Shown here: in pieces, positions 8,705 to 16,101 of the stretch | Numbering within the stretch: the first letter of the stretch is position 1 | Layout of the letters: every line of letters begins with the position of its first letter | Source: B2-G16 sp964528085 | GTDB lineage: Bacteria > Bipolaricaulota > Bipolaricaulia > UBA7950 > UBA9294 | Length of the DNA stretch: 64,000 nucleotides | Assembly: GCA_964528085.1 (NCBI GenBank) | Contig: CAZGRE010000002.1 | Coordinates: 1 to 64,000, forward strand | Direction of reading: 5' to 3' | Program-made: the position numbers and the translations under genes | Notes under the pieces: generated by a model | Told to the model about the DNA's origin: nothing | Database searches by the model: none | Seen by the model: only the letters and a program-made list of their open reading frames with translations

Positions 8705-10089
8705 GATCCCCTCTCCATCCGCATGACGAGGACCCGCTTCGTCCGTTCCGTCAGCTTCACCTTGTCTGAAAGCCTGAGGCCTACCACCCAGATTATCCTC
8801 TCCCGGTCGCAGAGAAGGGGGAGATCGTCCCGGTCGAAGAACGGTACGGACTCGTTTATCAGGAAGTCCTTCAGTCTTACCCTCTCGTCCATCCCGAGCG
8901 GGACGAACCGATCCCCCGGTAGCCTCGATCTGACGTGGAGGGGGAACGAGACGAGATCGGCATCCGCCATCTCGATCGTCCGGTCGTCCGGGATCGGCCT
9001 CCCTTCCTCAGAGTCTATCGGGACGATCTTCAGGGTGAGTGAGAAGCCGAGATTCGGGAATCGGTTCTCCCCGAGTGCGACCTCCTCGAAGAACCCCTCC
9101 TTCTCCGGGAATCCTTGCTGGGAGAGGACGAGATCATCCCGAGCGAGGCGGACGGATACACCGGGAAGGTCGATCGACCCATGCGGGAGCTCGGAGCGGA
9201 TCAACCTGAGGGTCTCCTCGATGTGGACCGATTCGATTCCGGAGAGGTTGCCGCGCGCGCGGCGGATCCCCTCCCGAATGATCAGCCTTCCCACTTCTGG
9301 TGGGAGTTCCCCAATCCCCTCCCGATCGAGGGTCACCATCCCGCACTTCTCGTCCTTTACGATCCTCTCAAGGATCGGAGCGATGAGGTGCGAGGTCGCA
9401 GAGAGAAGGTCGGCGACGAGCTCCCCCCCGCGGCAGATCGTCTCGATGACGCGGGGGTTTATCCGGGAGAGCTCGGGGAGGACGAGATGGCGGATCCGGT
9501 TCCGCGAGAATGAGATATCGGCGTTCGTCTTGTCCTCCCTCCAGCGGAGCCTTCGGCTCTCAGCGTACGATACGATCTCATCCCGCGTCGTCTCGATGAG
9601 CGGGCGGATGATCGGCCGGCTCACCGGTTCGACCCCGATCAAGCCGCTCGGCCCTGCCCCGCGGGTAAGGTTCAACAGGACCGTCTCCGCCCTGTCGTTC
9701 GCCGTATGGCCGAGCGCGATCACATCAGCATGTGCACTCTTAGCTGCCCTCGCGAGGAACGCCCGGCGGGCCTCCCTCGCCCTTCCCTCCGGGCCGAGTC
9801 CGGGCCAGAGCTTCGAGGAGGGAAGGTCGATCCTCTCGCTGATTATAGGGATCCCTTCGCATTCGGCGAGCTCGGTCACGAAGCGAGCATCCTGAGCTGA
9901 TTCCTCACCGCGGAGGCCGTGGTCGAGGTGGGCGATCGTGAGGGAGAGCGAATACCGATCGGCGAGCCGCTTCAGGATATCGAACAACACGACCGAGTCG
10001 ACCCCCCCTGAGACGGCGACGAGGACCCTCTCTCCGCCTGTGAGCATCCGGTGGCGATCGATCGTCTCCTTCACCTTCTCGATCAGCAT
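8701..10089 (-). CDS. tilS: tRNA(Ile)-lysidine synthase
   Basis: Adds lysine to C34 of tRNA-Ile(CAT) so that it reads ATA. The PP-loop SGGVDS is at residues 27-32 and is followed by the family segments HLDHGLRG and GHTANDRAETVLLNL. The C-terminal domain has RLPGDRFVPLGM and the KLTERTKRVLV end. At 462 residues it is the long, E. coli-like form. The ATG at 10089 has no ribosome site. Instead a promoter ends six bases before it, so the message is probably leaderless. A tRNA-Ile(CAT) substrate is not in this window. rseP follows with a four-base overlap. Confidence 0.93.
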   Translation of the reverse strand: MLIEKVKETIDRHRMLTGGERVLVAVSGGVDSVVLFDILKRLADRYSLSLTIAHLDHGLRGEESAQDARFVTELAECEGIPIISERIDLPSSKLWPGLGPEGRAREARRAFLARAAKSAHADVIALGHTANDRAETVLLNLTRGAGPSGLIGVEPVSRPIIRPLIETTRDEIVSYAESRRLRWREDKTNADISFSRNRIRHLVLPELSRINPRVIETICRGGELVADLLSATSHLIAPILERIVKDEKCGMVTLDREGIGELPPEVGRLIIREGIRRARGNLSGIESVHIEETLRLIRSELPHGSIDLPGVSVRLARDDLVLSQQGFPEKEGFFEEVALGENRFPNLGFSLTLKIVPIDSEEGRPIPDDRTIEMADADLVSFPLHVRSRLPGDRFVPLGMDERVRLKDFLINESVPFFDRDDLPLLCDRERIIWVVGLRLSDKVKLTERTKRVLVMRMERGS

Positions 10090-10124
10090 AAGACGATTGT
10101 GTTTATCCGATCGTCTTAATTCAA
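10090..10124 (-). promoter_or_regulatory. tilS promoter with an overlapping inverted repeat
   Basis: On the minus strand TTGAAT (10124-10119), 17 bases, CACAAT (10101-10096), then six bases and the tilS ATG. A perfect 8-base inverted repeat AAGACGAT (10090-10097) / ATCGTCTT (10110-10117) with a 12-base centre covers the -10 region and spacer. It could be an operator or a hairpin. Confidence 0.45.
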
Positions 10125-10127
10125 CGG

Positions 10128-10156
10128 TTGGTAACCGGCGCGAACCGGGTTATCCT
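10128..10156 (+). promoter_or_regulatory. Promoter of the exported-protein/phosphoesterase operon
   Basis: TTGGTA (10128-10133), 17 bases, TATCCT (10151-10156). Only six bases separate the -10 from the GTG start at 10163, which predicts a leaderless message. Confidence 0.5.
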
Positions 10157-10162
10157 CAGCGG

Positions 10163-10696
10163 GTGAAGAGACTAGCGATCATCATCTGCCTTCTCGTTTC
10201 CGTCCCCGTCCTCGCCTCCGAGGGGATCTTCTTCGGATTCTCGACCGGCCTCGTGCAGGGGGAGGCGGGGAGGACCGCGATCCTGATCGCGGGGGATGCG
10301 AACGCTTGGGAAGGGACGATCGTAAGGGGGATAACCCCGTATCTCGACCTTGCAGCGACGGGGGGGACGGAGTTCTCGATCGAGGGGAGGCTCCTCGCCA
10401 TCGATCTTCCACCGATCGGAGGTCTCCTCACCGTGGCCCCCCGCGGATTCGCGGGGCTCATGCGGCTCTCCCTCGGCCCGGTACGCCTCGATATCTTCCG
10501 GCGTTTCGGGGATGAGGGAGAGCGCCGGTTCACCGTCAGCGTATTCCCCCTGGAGAGGGTCTTCTTTCTCGCCGGCTGGGAAGAGGCATCTCCGTTCCTC
10601 GCCCTGCGGGTGAATCCGTTGGCAGGAGGTGCCCTTTGGATCTCCATCCTTCTCGGCACGGGGCGTCTCTCAGTCGCAGTCGGAGGTGCGTTTTGA
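10163..10696 (+). CDS. Exported protein of unknown function
   Basis: A 177-residue protein with a clear signal peptide (MKRLAIIICLLVSVPVLASEG). The mature part is glycine-rich with alternating hydrophobic strands, such as a TVAPRGFAGLMRLSL segment and the C-terminal WISILLGTGRLSVAVGGAF, suggesting a beta-barrel or beta-sandwich in the envelope. I recognise no family. The GTG at 10163 is chosen because the signal peptide begins there and a promoter ends six bases upstream; there is no ribosome site. The stop overlaps the TTG start of the phosphoesterase gene (TTGA), so the two are coupled. Confidence 0.65.
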   Translation: MKRLAIIICLLVSVPVLASEGIFFGFSTGLVQGEAGRTAILIAGDANAWEGTIVRGITPYLDLAATGGTEFSIEGRLLAIDLPPIGGLLTVAPRGFAGLMRLSLGPVRLDIFRRFGDEGERRFTVSVFPLERVFFLAGWEEASPFLALRVNPLAGGALWISILLGTGRLSVAVGGAF

Positions 10697-11574
10697 AAAG
10701 GGCGCTTCTCCTTCCCCTCCTCCTTTTCCTCCTTGGAACGATCGCCGATGCAAGATCCGTTCAGATCCTGTACACGAACGATCTTCACCTTCGGTTCTCT
10801 CGGATGGCCTCGCTCGCCTCCCTGGTTGAGTCAGCGCGGGAGGATGGGTACCCGACGATCCTCCTCGATGCTGGCGACGCTTGGCAGGATTTTCGGAACC
10901 CGATATACGCGGTCTGGGGCGGGAGGGCGATGGTCGCCTGGATGAACCACATCGGATACGACGCGATGGCGCTGGGGAATCACGAGCTTTACCGGGGAGA
11001 AAGGCACCTCGGGGGACTCATCGATCAGGCTGAGTTTCCTATCCTCTGCGCCAACCTGAAGCCGGTCGTCGGCCAGGAGGAACCGTTTACCTCATCGAAG
11101 GTGATCGAGGTCGGTGGGCTGCACATCCTTTTGATCGGCCTCATCACGGATGAGTACTTCCCCTATGGTGACTATCAACGGCTCAGGTATCTCCCCCCGG
11201 AGGCCGCTCTCAGGGAGGAGATCGATCGGATCGAAGGGCCGGTCGATCTGATCGTCGTCGTCGCTCACCTCCCGGTCGCTCAGGCGGTGCGGATCGCTGC
11301 CGATATCCCGGATGTCGACGTCTTTGTGACCGGCCACTCTCACGAAGAGACGCCCGCTCCGGTCGTCGTAGGCGATACGCTGATCGTGCAGGCGGGCGCG
11401 TTCGGGGACTACCTGGGGAGGTTATTGATCGACGTCGATGAGGACGGCGTCCGTCTGATCGAGAATCGGCTGATCCCAACGGAACCGGCCCCGCCGAATC
11501 TCCGCCAGGGCTGGTTCCGTCTTGCAGAGGCGTTGCTTATCCTAGCGTTCGGGCTTATCTCCTTCTTCCGTTAG
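10693..11574 (+). CDS. UshA/5'-nucleotidase-like metallophosphoesterase, exported
   Basis: The two-metal phosphoesterase motifs occur in order: TNDLHLRF, LDAGD, ALGNHEL, VVVAHLP and GHSHEE. This is the catalytic domain of the UshA/CpdB/5'-nucleotidase family, but the substrate-binding C-terminal domain is absent; the protein stops at 293 residues after a hydrophobic tail (LAEALLILAFGLISFFR) that may anchor it. An N-terminal signal (LKRALLLPLLLFLLGTIADA) directs it out of the cytoplasm. The start TTG at 10693 overlaps the previous stop, with GGAGG 6 bases upstream. The likely substrate is an extracellular nucleotide or another phosphate ester. Its stop overlaps the convergent gene by four bases. 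Confidence 0.85.
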   Translation: MKRALLLPLLLFLLGTIADARSVQILYTNDLHLRFSRMASLASLVESAREDGYPTILLDAGDAWQDFRNPIYAVWGGRAMVAWMNHIGYDAMALGNHELYRGERHLGGLIDQAEFPILCANLKPVVGQEEPFTSSKVIEVGGLHILLIGLITDEYFPYGDYQRLRYLPPEAALREEIDRIEGPVDLIVVVAHLPVAQAVRIAADIPDVDVFVTGHSHEETPAPVVVGDTLIVQAGAFGDYLGRLLIDVDEDGVRLIENRLIPTEPAPPNLRQGWFRLAEALLILAFGLISFFR

Positions 11575-11939
11575 AAATTGTAGGAGAAGCCGAGTCCGTT
11601 CCCGGTCAGCCCGATCGTGAAGTTCTGCTCCTTCGCCACCGAATACGCGTCGTAAGCGCTGTACAGAGCCCAGCCGAGGTGGGCCAGGCCGATGAGTGGG
11701 TAGCTGTAGTAGGTGTAGGGGAGGAGGGATATTACGTAGATTCCCCCTACGTCGATCGCCACTGCGATCCCGAAGTGGAGGAACGCCTTATCCACCTGAT
11801 CGTTGATCAGTTGTCCCAACCCTGGGAGGACGAACGAGGCCAATCCTGGTATCCACGCGTCGTTGTCCGCCCCCACCGCTCCGACGGCCAACACCAACAC
11901 TCCAAATAGAACGAGAAGAGCCACCACCGTCTTGTGCAT
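11571..11939 (-). CDS. Small membrane protein (DUF5683/P13-like)
   Basis: A 122-residue protein with an N-terminal signal or anchor (HKTVVALLVLFGVLVLAVGAVGA) and the stretch IPGLASFVLPGLGQLINDQ, which resembles small DUF5683/TM2-type membrane proteins. Two further hydrophobic segments follow (FGIAVAIDVGGIYVISLL and YPLIGLAHLGWALYSAYDA). The ATG at 11939 is preceded by AAGGAGGGAACGG. It lies 16 bases downstream of yebC on the same strand and is probably cotranscribed with it. The function is unknown and the family match is tentative. Confidence 0.6.
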   Translation of the reverse strand: MHKTVVALLVLFGVLVLAVGAVGADNDAWIPGLASFVLPGLGQLINDQVDKAFLHFGIAVAIDVGGIYVISLLPYTYYSYPLIGLAHLGWALYSAYDAYSVAKEQNFTIGLTGNGLGFSYNF

Positions 11940-11955
11940 CCGTTCCCTCCTTGTG

Positions 11956-12714
11956 CTAATTCGTTTCGATCTTCTCGAGTACTTCGTCAGGGATGTCGAA
12001 ATTGGCGAAGACCTCCTGAACGTCCTCGTTTTCGTCGAGGGCCTCGATCAGCCGCAACACCTTGGCCGCTGATTGCCCCTCCACCCTGACCGTGTTCTTA
12101 GGGACCATCGTCACCTCGGAGCGGATCGGGGTCAACCCCCTGTTGCGGACCGCCTCAGCGACGCTGGGCAGGTCCGCTGGGGCGCAGGTGATCTCGATCG
12201 TCTCACCTTGATCGTCGACGTCCTGAGCCCCGGCTTCGATCACCGCCATCAGGATCTCGTCGCGGTCCAACCCCTCCGGGAGGTCGGCGAGGACGACGAT
12301 CCCCCGCCGCTCGAACAGCCAACTGACGCTCCCTGCCGCCGCCATGCTTCCACCGTGCTTGCTGAAGATATGGCGTATCGCCGCCGCCGCCCGGTTCCGG
12401 TTGTCGGTGACCGCCCTGACGAGGACGGCGACCCCTTCGGGGGCGTACCCTTCGTAGGTTATCTCCTCGTAGCTTACGCCCTCGAGCTCCCCGGTGGCCC
12501 GCTTGATCGCCCGTTCGATGTTCTCCTTGGGGAGGTTCGCGGCGCGCGCCCGTTCCAGGGCCTGTGCGAGGCCGGGGTTGTTCTCCGGGTTCGGATCCCC
12601 GTTCCGCGCTTGAAGGGTAATCTCCTTGATCAGCTTGGCGAACAGGTGCGAGCGCTTCTTATCCTGACGCTCCTTCCGATACTTTATGTTCGCCCATTTG
12701 GAATGCCCGGCCAT
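11956..12714 (-). CDS. yebC: YebC/PmpR-family (TACO1-like) protein
   Basis: The N-terminus MAGHSKWANIKYRKERQD is the diagnostic start of the family, followed by GDPNPENNPGLAQALERARAANLPKENIERAIKRA and the GYAPEGVAVLV strand. It has 252 residues, the usual length. Family members have been described as DNA-binding regulators and as ribosome-associated factors that ease translation of proline-rich or difficult stretches. An AAGGGGGGTGAG ribosome site precedes the ATG, and a promoter is visible upstream. The gene for a small membrane protein follows 16 bases later. Confidence 0.95.
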   Translation of the reverse strand: MAGHSKWANIKYRKERQDKKRSHLFAKLIKEITLQARNGDPNPENNPGLAQALERARAANLPKENIERAIKRATGELEGVSYEEITYEGYAPEGVAVLVRAVTDNRNRAAAAIRHIFSKHGGSMAAAGSVSWLFERRGIVVLADLPEGLDRDEILMAVIEAGAQDVDDQGETIEITCAPADLPSVAEAVRNRGLTPIRSEVTMVPKNTVRVEGQSAAKVLRLIEALDENEDVQEVFANFDIPDEVLEKIETN

Positions 12715-12740
12715 CTCACCCCCCTTAAAACGACCCTCAG

Positions 12741-12769
12741 ATCATACCATCCGGCTCAATTGGGGACAA
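12741..12769 (-). promoter_or_regulatory. yebC promoter
   Basis: Minus strand TTGTCC (12769-12764), 17 bases, TATGAT (12746-12741). The yebC ATG follows at 12714. Confidence 0.5.
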
Positions 12770-12771
12770 AT

Positions 12772-13626
12772 TCACTCGCACTCTACCTCAGCGAGGAGCC
12801 CCTTCGCCCGGTTCACGGCGAGGGCGTTGTAGAGGGGCCAGCGGCTCATCACCCCGGGGTCATCTCCCTTCGCCAGAACCTCCTGCAATAGGGAGCAGAA
12901 GCGCGCCTCATCCCCGCTCGGCTTCACCAAAAACTCGGCGAGGTCGACCAGGTTCTCGAGGAAGTTCGGATCGGCCTCGATTGCGTTCTGAAACGCGATC
13001 TCCGCCTGTGCGACGTCCCCTCCGAGGGCGGACGGGACCTGGGAGAGGAACGAGCCGAGGGCGCGCCACGGCCCGCCGCCGAGGTGGTCCGGATCGAGTT
13101 CGATCGCCCGCTCGAACGCGGCCCTGACGTCCTTCATCCCGCCGAGGACCGCGGTCAATGGGTGGGCCTCCAGGTAGCGGCCGAGGTTGTTCCCGTACCA
13201 GAAAAGCGCATCGACGTCGCTCGCCGTCGCAAGCGCGGCCCGGAAGCTCTCCTTCTCCGTCTCGCGGAACGAAGGATCGAGCCGGAGGGAGGCGAGGGCG
13301 TAGTCCTTCCCCTTGGCGAACGTCGCCTCGAGCTCGTCCCGATCGGTCAGGTAGGCGAATCCGAGCTCGAACTCGGCCCGCGCAAGCCGGTTGAGGACGT
13401 AGGAACGCGTCTGGACTGCATCCTCAGGGATCGCCGCGAGTGCCCCCTCGTAAAGGAGGATCGCCCCTTCGAGGTCTTCCCGGTAAGAGGCAAGATTGAA
13501 TTCACCGTCGAGCCGATCGTATAGGCGATCCGCCTCCCCGAGCAGGAAGCTCAGATCGGAAGCCGAAGCCCCGACCGACAGGCCGAGCAGAGCGACGAGA
13601 AGCGCAATCGATAGACTCTGTCTCAC
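12772..13626 (-). CDS. TatT-like (TRAP-associated) periplasmic TPR protein
   Basis: A 284-residue exported protein (signal MRQSLSIALLVALLGLSVGASA) made of helical repeats. Its spacing and conserved pieces (ALFWYGNNLGRY, GGPWRALGSFLSQVP, GGDVAQAEIAFQNAIEADPNFL) resemble the TatT family, which partners TRAP-type transporters in other bacteria. No TRAP transporter subunit is nearby. The start is the GTG at 13626, five bases after AAAGGAGGG. It is divergent from a lipoprotein gene. The family call is from pattern memory and moderately sure. Confidence 0.65.
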   Translation of the reverse strand: MRQSLSIALLVALLGLSVGASASDLSFLLGEADRLYDRLDGEFNLASYREDLEGAILLYEGALAAIPEDAVQTRSYVLNRLARAEFELGFAYLTDRDELEATFAKGKDYALASLRLDPSFRETEKESFRAALATASDVDALFWYGNNLGRYLEAHPLTAVLGGMKDVRAAFERAIELDPDHLGGGPWRALGSFLSQVPSALGGDVAQAEIAFQNAIEADPNFLENLVDLAEFLVKPSGDEARFCSLLQEVLAKGDDPGVMSRWPLYNALAVNRAKGLLAEVECE

Positions 13627-13677
13627 AATCCCTCCTTTTTCACAGACCCTTTTTTCCTGATTCGACCCCGCTTGGGG

Positions 13678-13706
13678 TTGACAGCAGGGGTTGAGCATGG
13701 CACAGT
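13678..13706 (+). promoter_or_regulatory. Promoter of the lipoprotein at 13741
   Basis: A perfect -35 TTGACA (13678-13683), 17 bases, then a poor -10 CACAGT (13701-13706). A short ACCCC/GGGGT hairpin lies just upstream. Confidence 0.4.
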
Positions 13707-13740
13707 GGCGGTAGTTTACACAAAAAGTGAGGGATCGGGG

Positions 13741-14346
13741 ATGCGAAAGAGATGGAGGACATTGCTGGTAGTCGTTGTCGTTTCTTCTGTGCTCCTTCTG
13801 AGCGGGTGTTTCTTCAACATATTCCAGACGGCGAAGACGGTCGGTAAAGGGAACGTCGCACTTACGATCGGCTCGGGGCTACTCAACTTTCAGTTTGACG
13901 AGGACTACAACTGGATGATCACCCCGCAGGCGAGGCTCGCCATCGGGCTGGGCGACGGGATCGATCTCGGGATTCAGAGCGGAGTGATGATTCCGCTCGA
14001 GACAGGTGAGCCGGGCTGGCTCGGCGCGGTCGGGGATCTCAAGTTCTCGCTCTTCGACGAGCCGGATGCCTTTTCGCTCGCGTTCGGGTTCGGCGGCGGA
14101 TCGGCGTCGGAGCTCGCCGGCTGGGGGGCGTTCCTCGAGATCTTCTTCGACAGCAACATCAAGGCCCTTCCGATCTTCATCTCCTATCGGCCGCTATTCC
14201 CGTTCAGCGCTGAGGCGTTCACGGTCTGGCATCACCTCGCCGGTGGGCTCAGGTTGAGGCTTTCAGATACCGCCGTCCTTTTCGTTCAGGTCGACTCGTT
14301 CGGAAGGATGTTCAGCTTCGGGATTGCCCTTGAGGTGACGTTCTAG
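13741..14346 (+). CDS. Lipoprotein with a beta-rich, barrel-like body
   Basis: The N-terminus has positive charges, a hydrophobic run and the lipobox LLLSGC, so the mature protein should carry a lipid on that cysteine. The rest (about 180 residues) alternates polar and hydrophobic residues with many glycines (QARLAIGLGDGIDLGIQSGV, FSLAFGFGGGSASE) and ends in a phenylalanine strand (FSFGIALEVTF), as outer-membrane beta proteins do. I recognise no family. The ATG at 13741 is preceded by GAGGGATCGGGG. The 3' end overlaps the convergent Nudix gene by 84 bases, which is a long overlap for two genuine genes. Confidence 0.7.
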   Translation: MRKRWRTLLVVVVVSSVLLLSGCFFNIFQTAKTVGKGNVALTIGSGLLNFQFDEDYNWMITPQARLAIGLGDGIDLGIQSGVMIPLETGEPGWLGAVGDLKFSLFDEPDAFSLAFGFGGGSASELAGWGAFLEIFFDSNIKALPIFISYRPLFPFSAEAFTVWHHLAGGLRLRLSDTAVLFVQVDSFGRMFSFGIALEVTF

Positions 14347-14733
14347 CGGCCTGATGAGGGGGATGATCCGCCGATCGGGCGGGGATAGCCGGTAGGTAGT
14401 AAGCTCGCCTAACGGGATCCACGCCCACTCGGCGCAGTCGATTGGGGTCGGTTTGCCTCTCAGGTGCCGGCAGAGAAACGGATGCAGCGCGATCCGAGAT
14501 CCAGGGTCGGTGTGTAGGATCTTCGGTAATGGGGAGATGACCTCGACCGTGATCCCGAGTTCCTCCTCAAGCTCGCGGACGAGCGCCTCCTCCAGCCGTT
14601 CACCTTCCTCGACGCCGCCGCCGGGGAATTCCCATACCCCGCCGTGTTCGTCATCGATCCGGCGCTTGGCGATCAGGATCCGCTCCCCCTTCCTGTCCCA
14701 GACGATCCCGGCGACGACCTTCTTTTCGATCAC
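14263..14733 (-). CDS. Nudix hydrolase (MutT-like)
   Basis: The Nudix box is complete: GGGVEEGERLEEALVRELEEELGI carries the spaced G, E, REL.EE and G residues. The N-terminal strand KVVAGIVWDRKGERILIAKR and the WEFPGG motif are those of MutT-type enzymes that clear oxidised nucleotides such as 8-oxo-dGTP, though the substrate is not proven here. The 156-residue length includes an extra C-terminal tail of about 20 residues rich in charge. Its start overlaps the stop of the MmgE/PrpD gene by four bases, making it the third gene of that operon. Confidence 0.88.
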   Translation of the reverse strand: MIEKKVVAGIVWDRKGERILIAKRRIDDEHGGVWEFPGGGVEEGERLEEALVRELEEELGITVEVISPLPKILHTDPGSRIALHPFLCRHLRGKPTPIDCAEWAWIPLGELTTYRLSPPDRRIIPLIRPLERHLKGNPEAEHPSERVDLNEKDGGI

Positions 14734-16100
14734 CTGATCAGAAGCTTCATGTACGAGGCGATGTCATCGATCTCCTCGAGGCGCATCGTCTCCTCGACGA
14801 TCTTTCTTCGCCTTCTCTCATCGAGCTTCTGCGCGTTGGCGTCGAACTTCTCGATCAGTTCAGCGTCGGTGAGGGGGCGCTCGGCCCGGCCCTTGGCGTG
14901 ATCCTCGACCTTCGTGAACGAGCGGCCGTCGGTGGTCGTTATCGTCACGATCGCCCGCTTGACGGCCGGGAAGAGCCGGTCGATCTCCTCGCTCGCCCGC
15001 ACCTCGATCTTGTTAAGGAAGCCACGAACGGCCGGGTCCATTATCGCCTCGTCGGTGAAATCGGACGGGAGGACGTTCCCCTTCGCTATCGCGACGGCGA
15101 TGCAGTAGGGGAGGGAGTGGTCGGCCGTCTCCTTCGTCTGCGGGGCATACTTCGACGGATCGGAGAGGATGTCCGCCCCCCGCGTCGTCGTCTCGATCGT
15201 GACCGATTCGACCTGGGAGGGGGCGATCCGGTTCTCGGACATCAGCTCGAGAACGGCTGTGATCGGTTGGTGGGTTAGCGCCTCGGTCGGGAACGCCTTG
15301 TACCCACACTCGGTGATCAGGAACTCATCGCCGAGGCCGCCGAGGATCCTATCCGGGTTCCAGGTGACGTTCCCTATCACTTCGAAGACCCCTTCCTTCC
15401 CCTCGAACACCTCGACCGGACCGGTGTAGCCTGTCTTGGCGAGGAGGGCGGCGCGGACTCCGGCCTCGGTCGCCATCGGATCGGCCGTGTTCTTCATGTT
15501 CGTCAGGTGACCGGCGACCACCCCTCCGAGGGTGAAGTGGCTTGATCCGGATATCCCGCACGCGGCGACGAGCTCGTCCTCGGTCAGCCCGAGCATTCTC
15601 CCGGCGACGAGCGGGCTGACGAACTGGGTGAGGCTCGCATGATGCCAGCCGACCTCGCGGATCCCCGGATCTGCGGCGAGGCAGAGGCGCATCTCGAGCT
15701 CGTAGGCGGTCACGATCCCGACGATCAGATCCTTCCCGCTCAAATGCTCCCTCTCGGCCGGGGAGAGGGCGGCCGGGATGATGTCGGACGGGTGGGATGG
15801 GTCGTTCTTCCAATAGATGTCGTTGTAGTCCATCGCCCGGATGAGGAGCGAGTTCATCAGCGCCGCGTTCGGGAGGTTCGTCCGCGTTCCATGCCCGATG
15901 ATCGTCGCTTCCTCGGTCCCGCCGAGGGAGCGGACATACTCATACGCTCGGAGCATGTCTTCGTTGTCGAGTGCCGCGAGAGCACATCCTATCGAGTCGA
16001 GGAGGAAACGCTTCGCCTCCTTCCGCGCCGGAGCCGGTATCCGATCGTAGCTCAAGTCTCTTGCGAACCGCGCCATCCTCCTGCTGATCGAATCGCTCAT
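14730..16100 (-). CDS. MmgE/PrpD-family dehydratase
   Basis: This 456-residue protein belongs to the MmgE/PrpD family, whose known members dehydrate 2-methylcitrate (and in Bacillus MmgE also citrate); others are isomerases or decarboxylases. Visible family segments are FLLDSIGCALAAL, the RAMDYNDIYWKNDPSHPSDI stretch with its active-site DYND and HPS, GISGSSHFTLGG and YKAFPTEALTHQPITAVLEL. The start ATG is one base after the stop of the isocitrate/isopropylmalate dehydrogenase-like gene, so they are cotranscribed. No 2-methylcitrate synthase or lyase is in the window. A role on a citrate-like acid is likely; the exact substrate is open. Confidence 0.88.
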   Translation of the reverse strand: MSDSISRRMARFARDLSYDRIPAPARKEAKRFLLDSIGCALAALDNEDMLRAYEYVRSLGGTEEATIIGHGTRTNLPNAALMNSLLIRAMDYNDIYWKNDPSHPSDIIPAALSPAEREHLSGKDLIVGIVTAYELEMRLCLAADPGIREVGWHHASLTQFVSPLVAGRMLGLTEDELVAACGISGSSHFTLGGVVAGHLTNMKNTADPMATEAGVRAALLAKTGYTGPVEVFEGKEGVFEVIGNVTWNPDRILGGLGDEFLITECGYKAFPTEALTHQPITAVLELMSENRIAPSQVESVTIETTTRGADILSDPSKYAPQTKETADHSLPYCIAVAIAKGNVLPSDFTDEAIMDPAVRGFLNKIEVRASEEIDRLFPAVKRAIVTITTTDGRSFTKVEDHAKGRAERPLTDAELIEKFDANAQKLDERRRRKIVEETMRLEEIDDIASYMKLLIR

Positions 16101-16101
16101 C

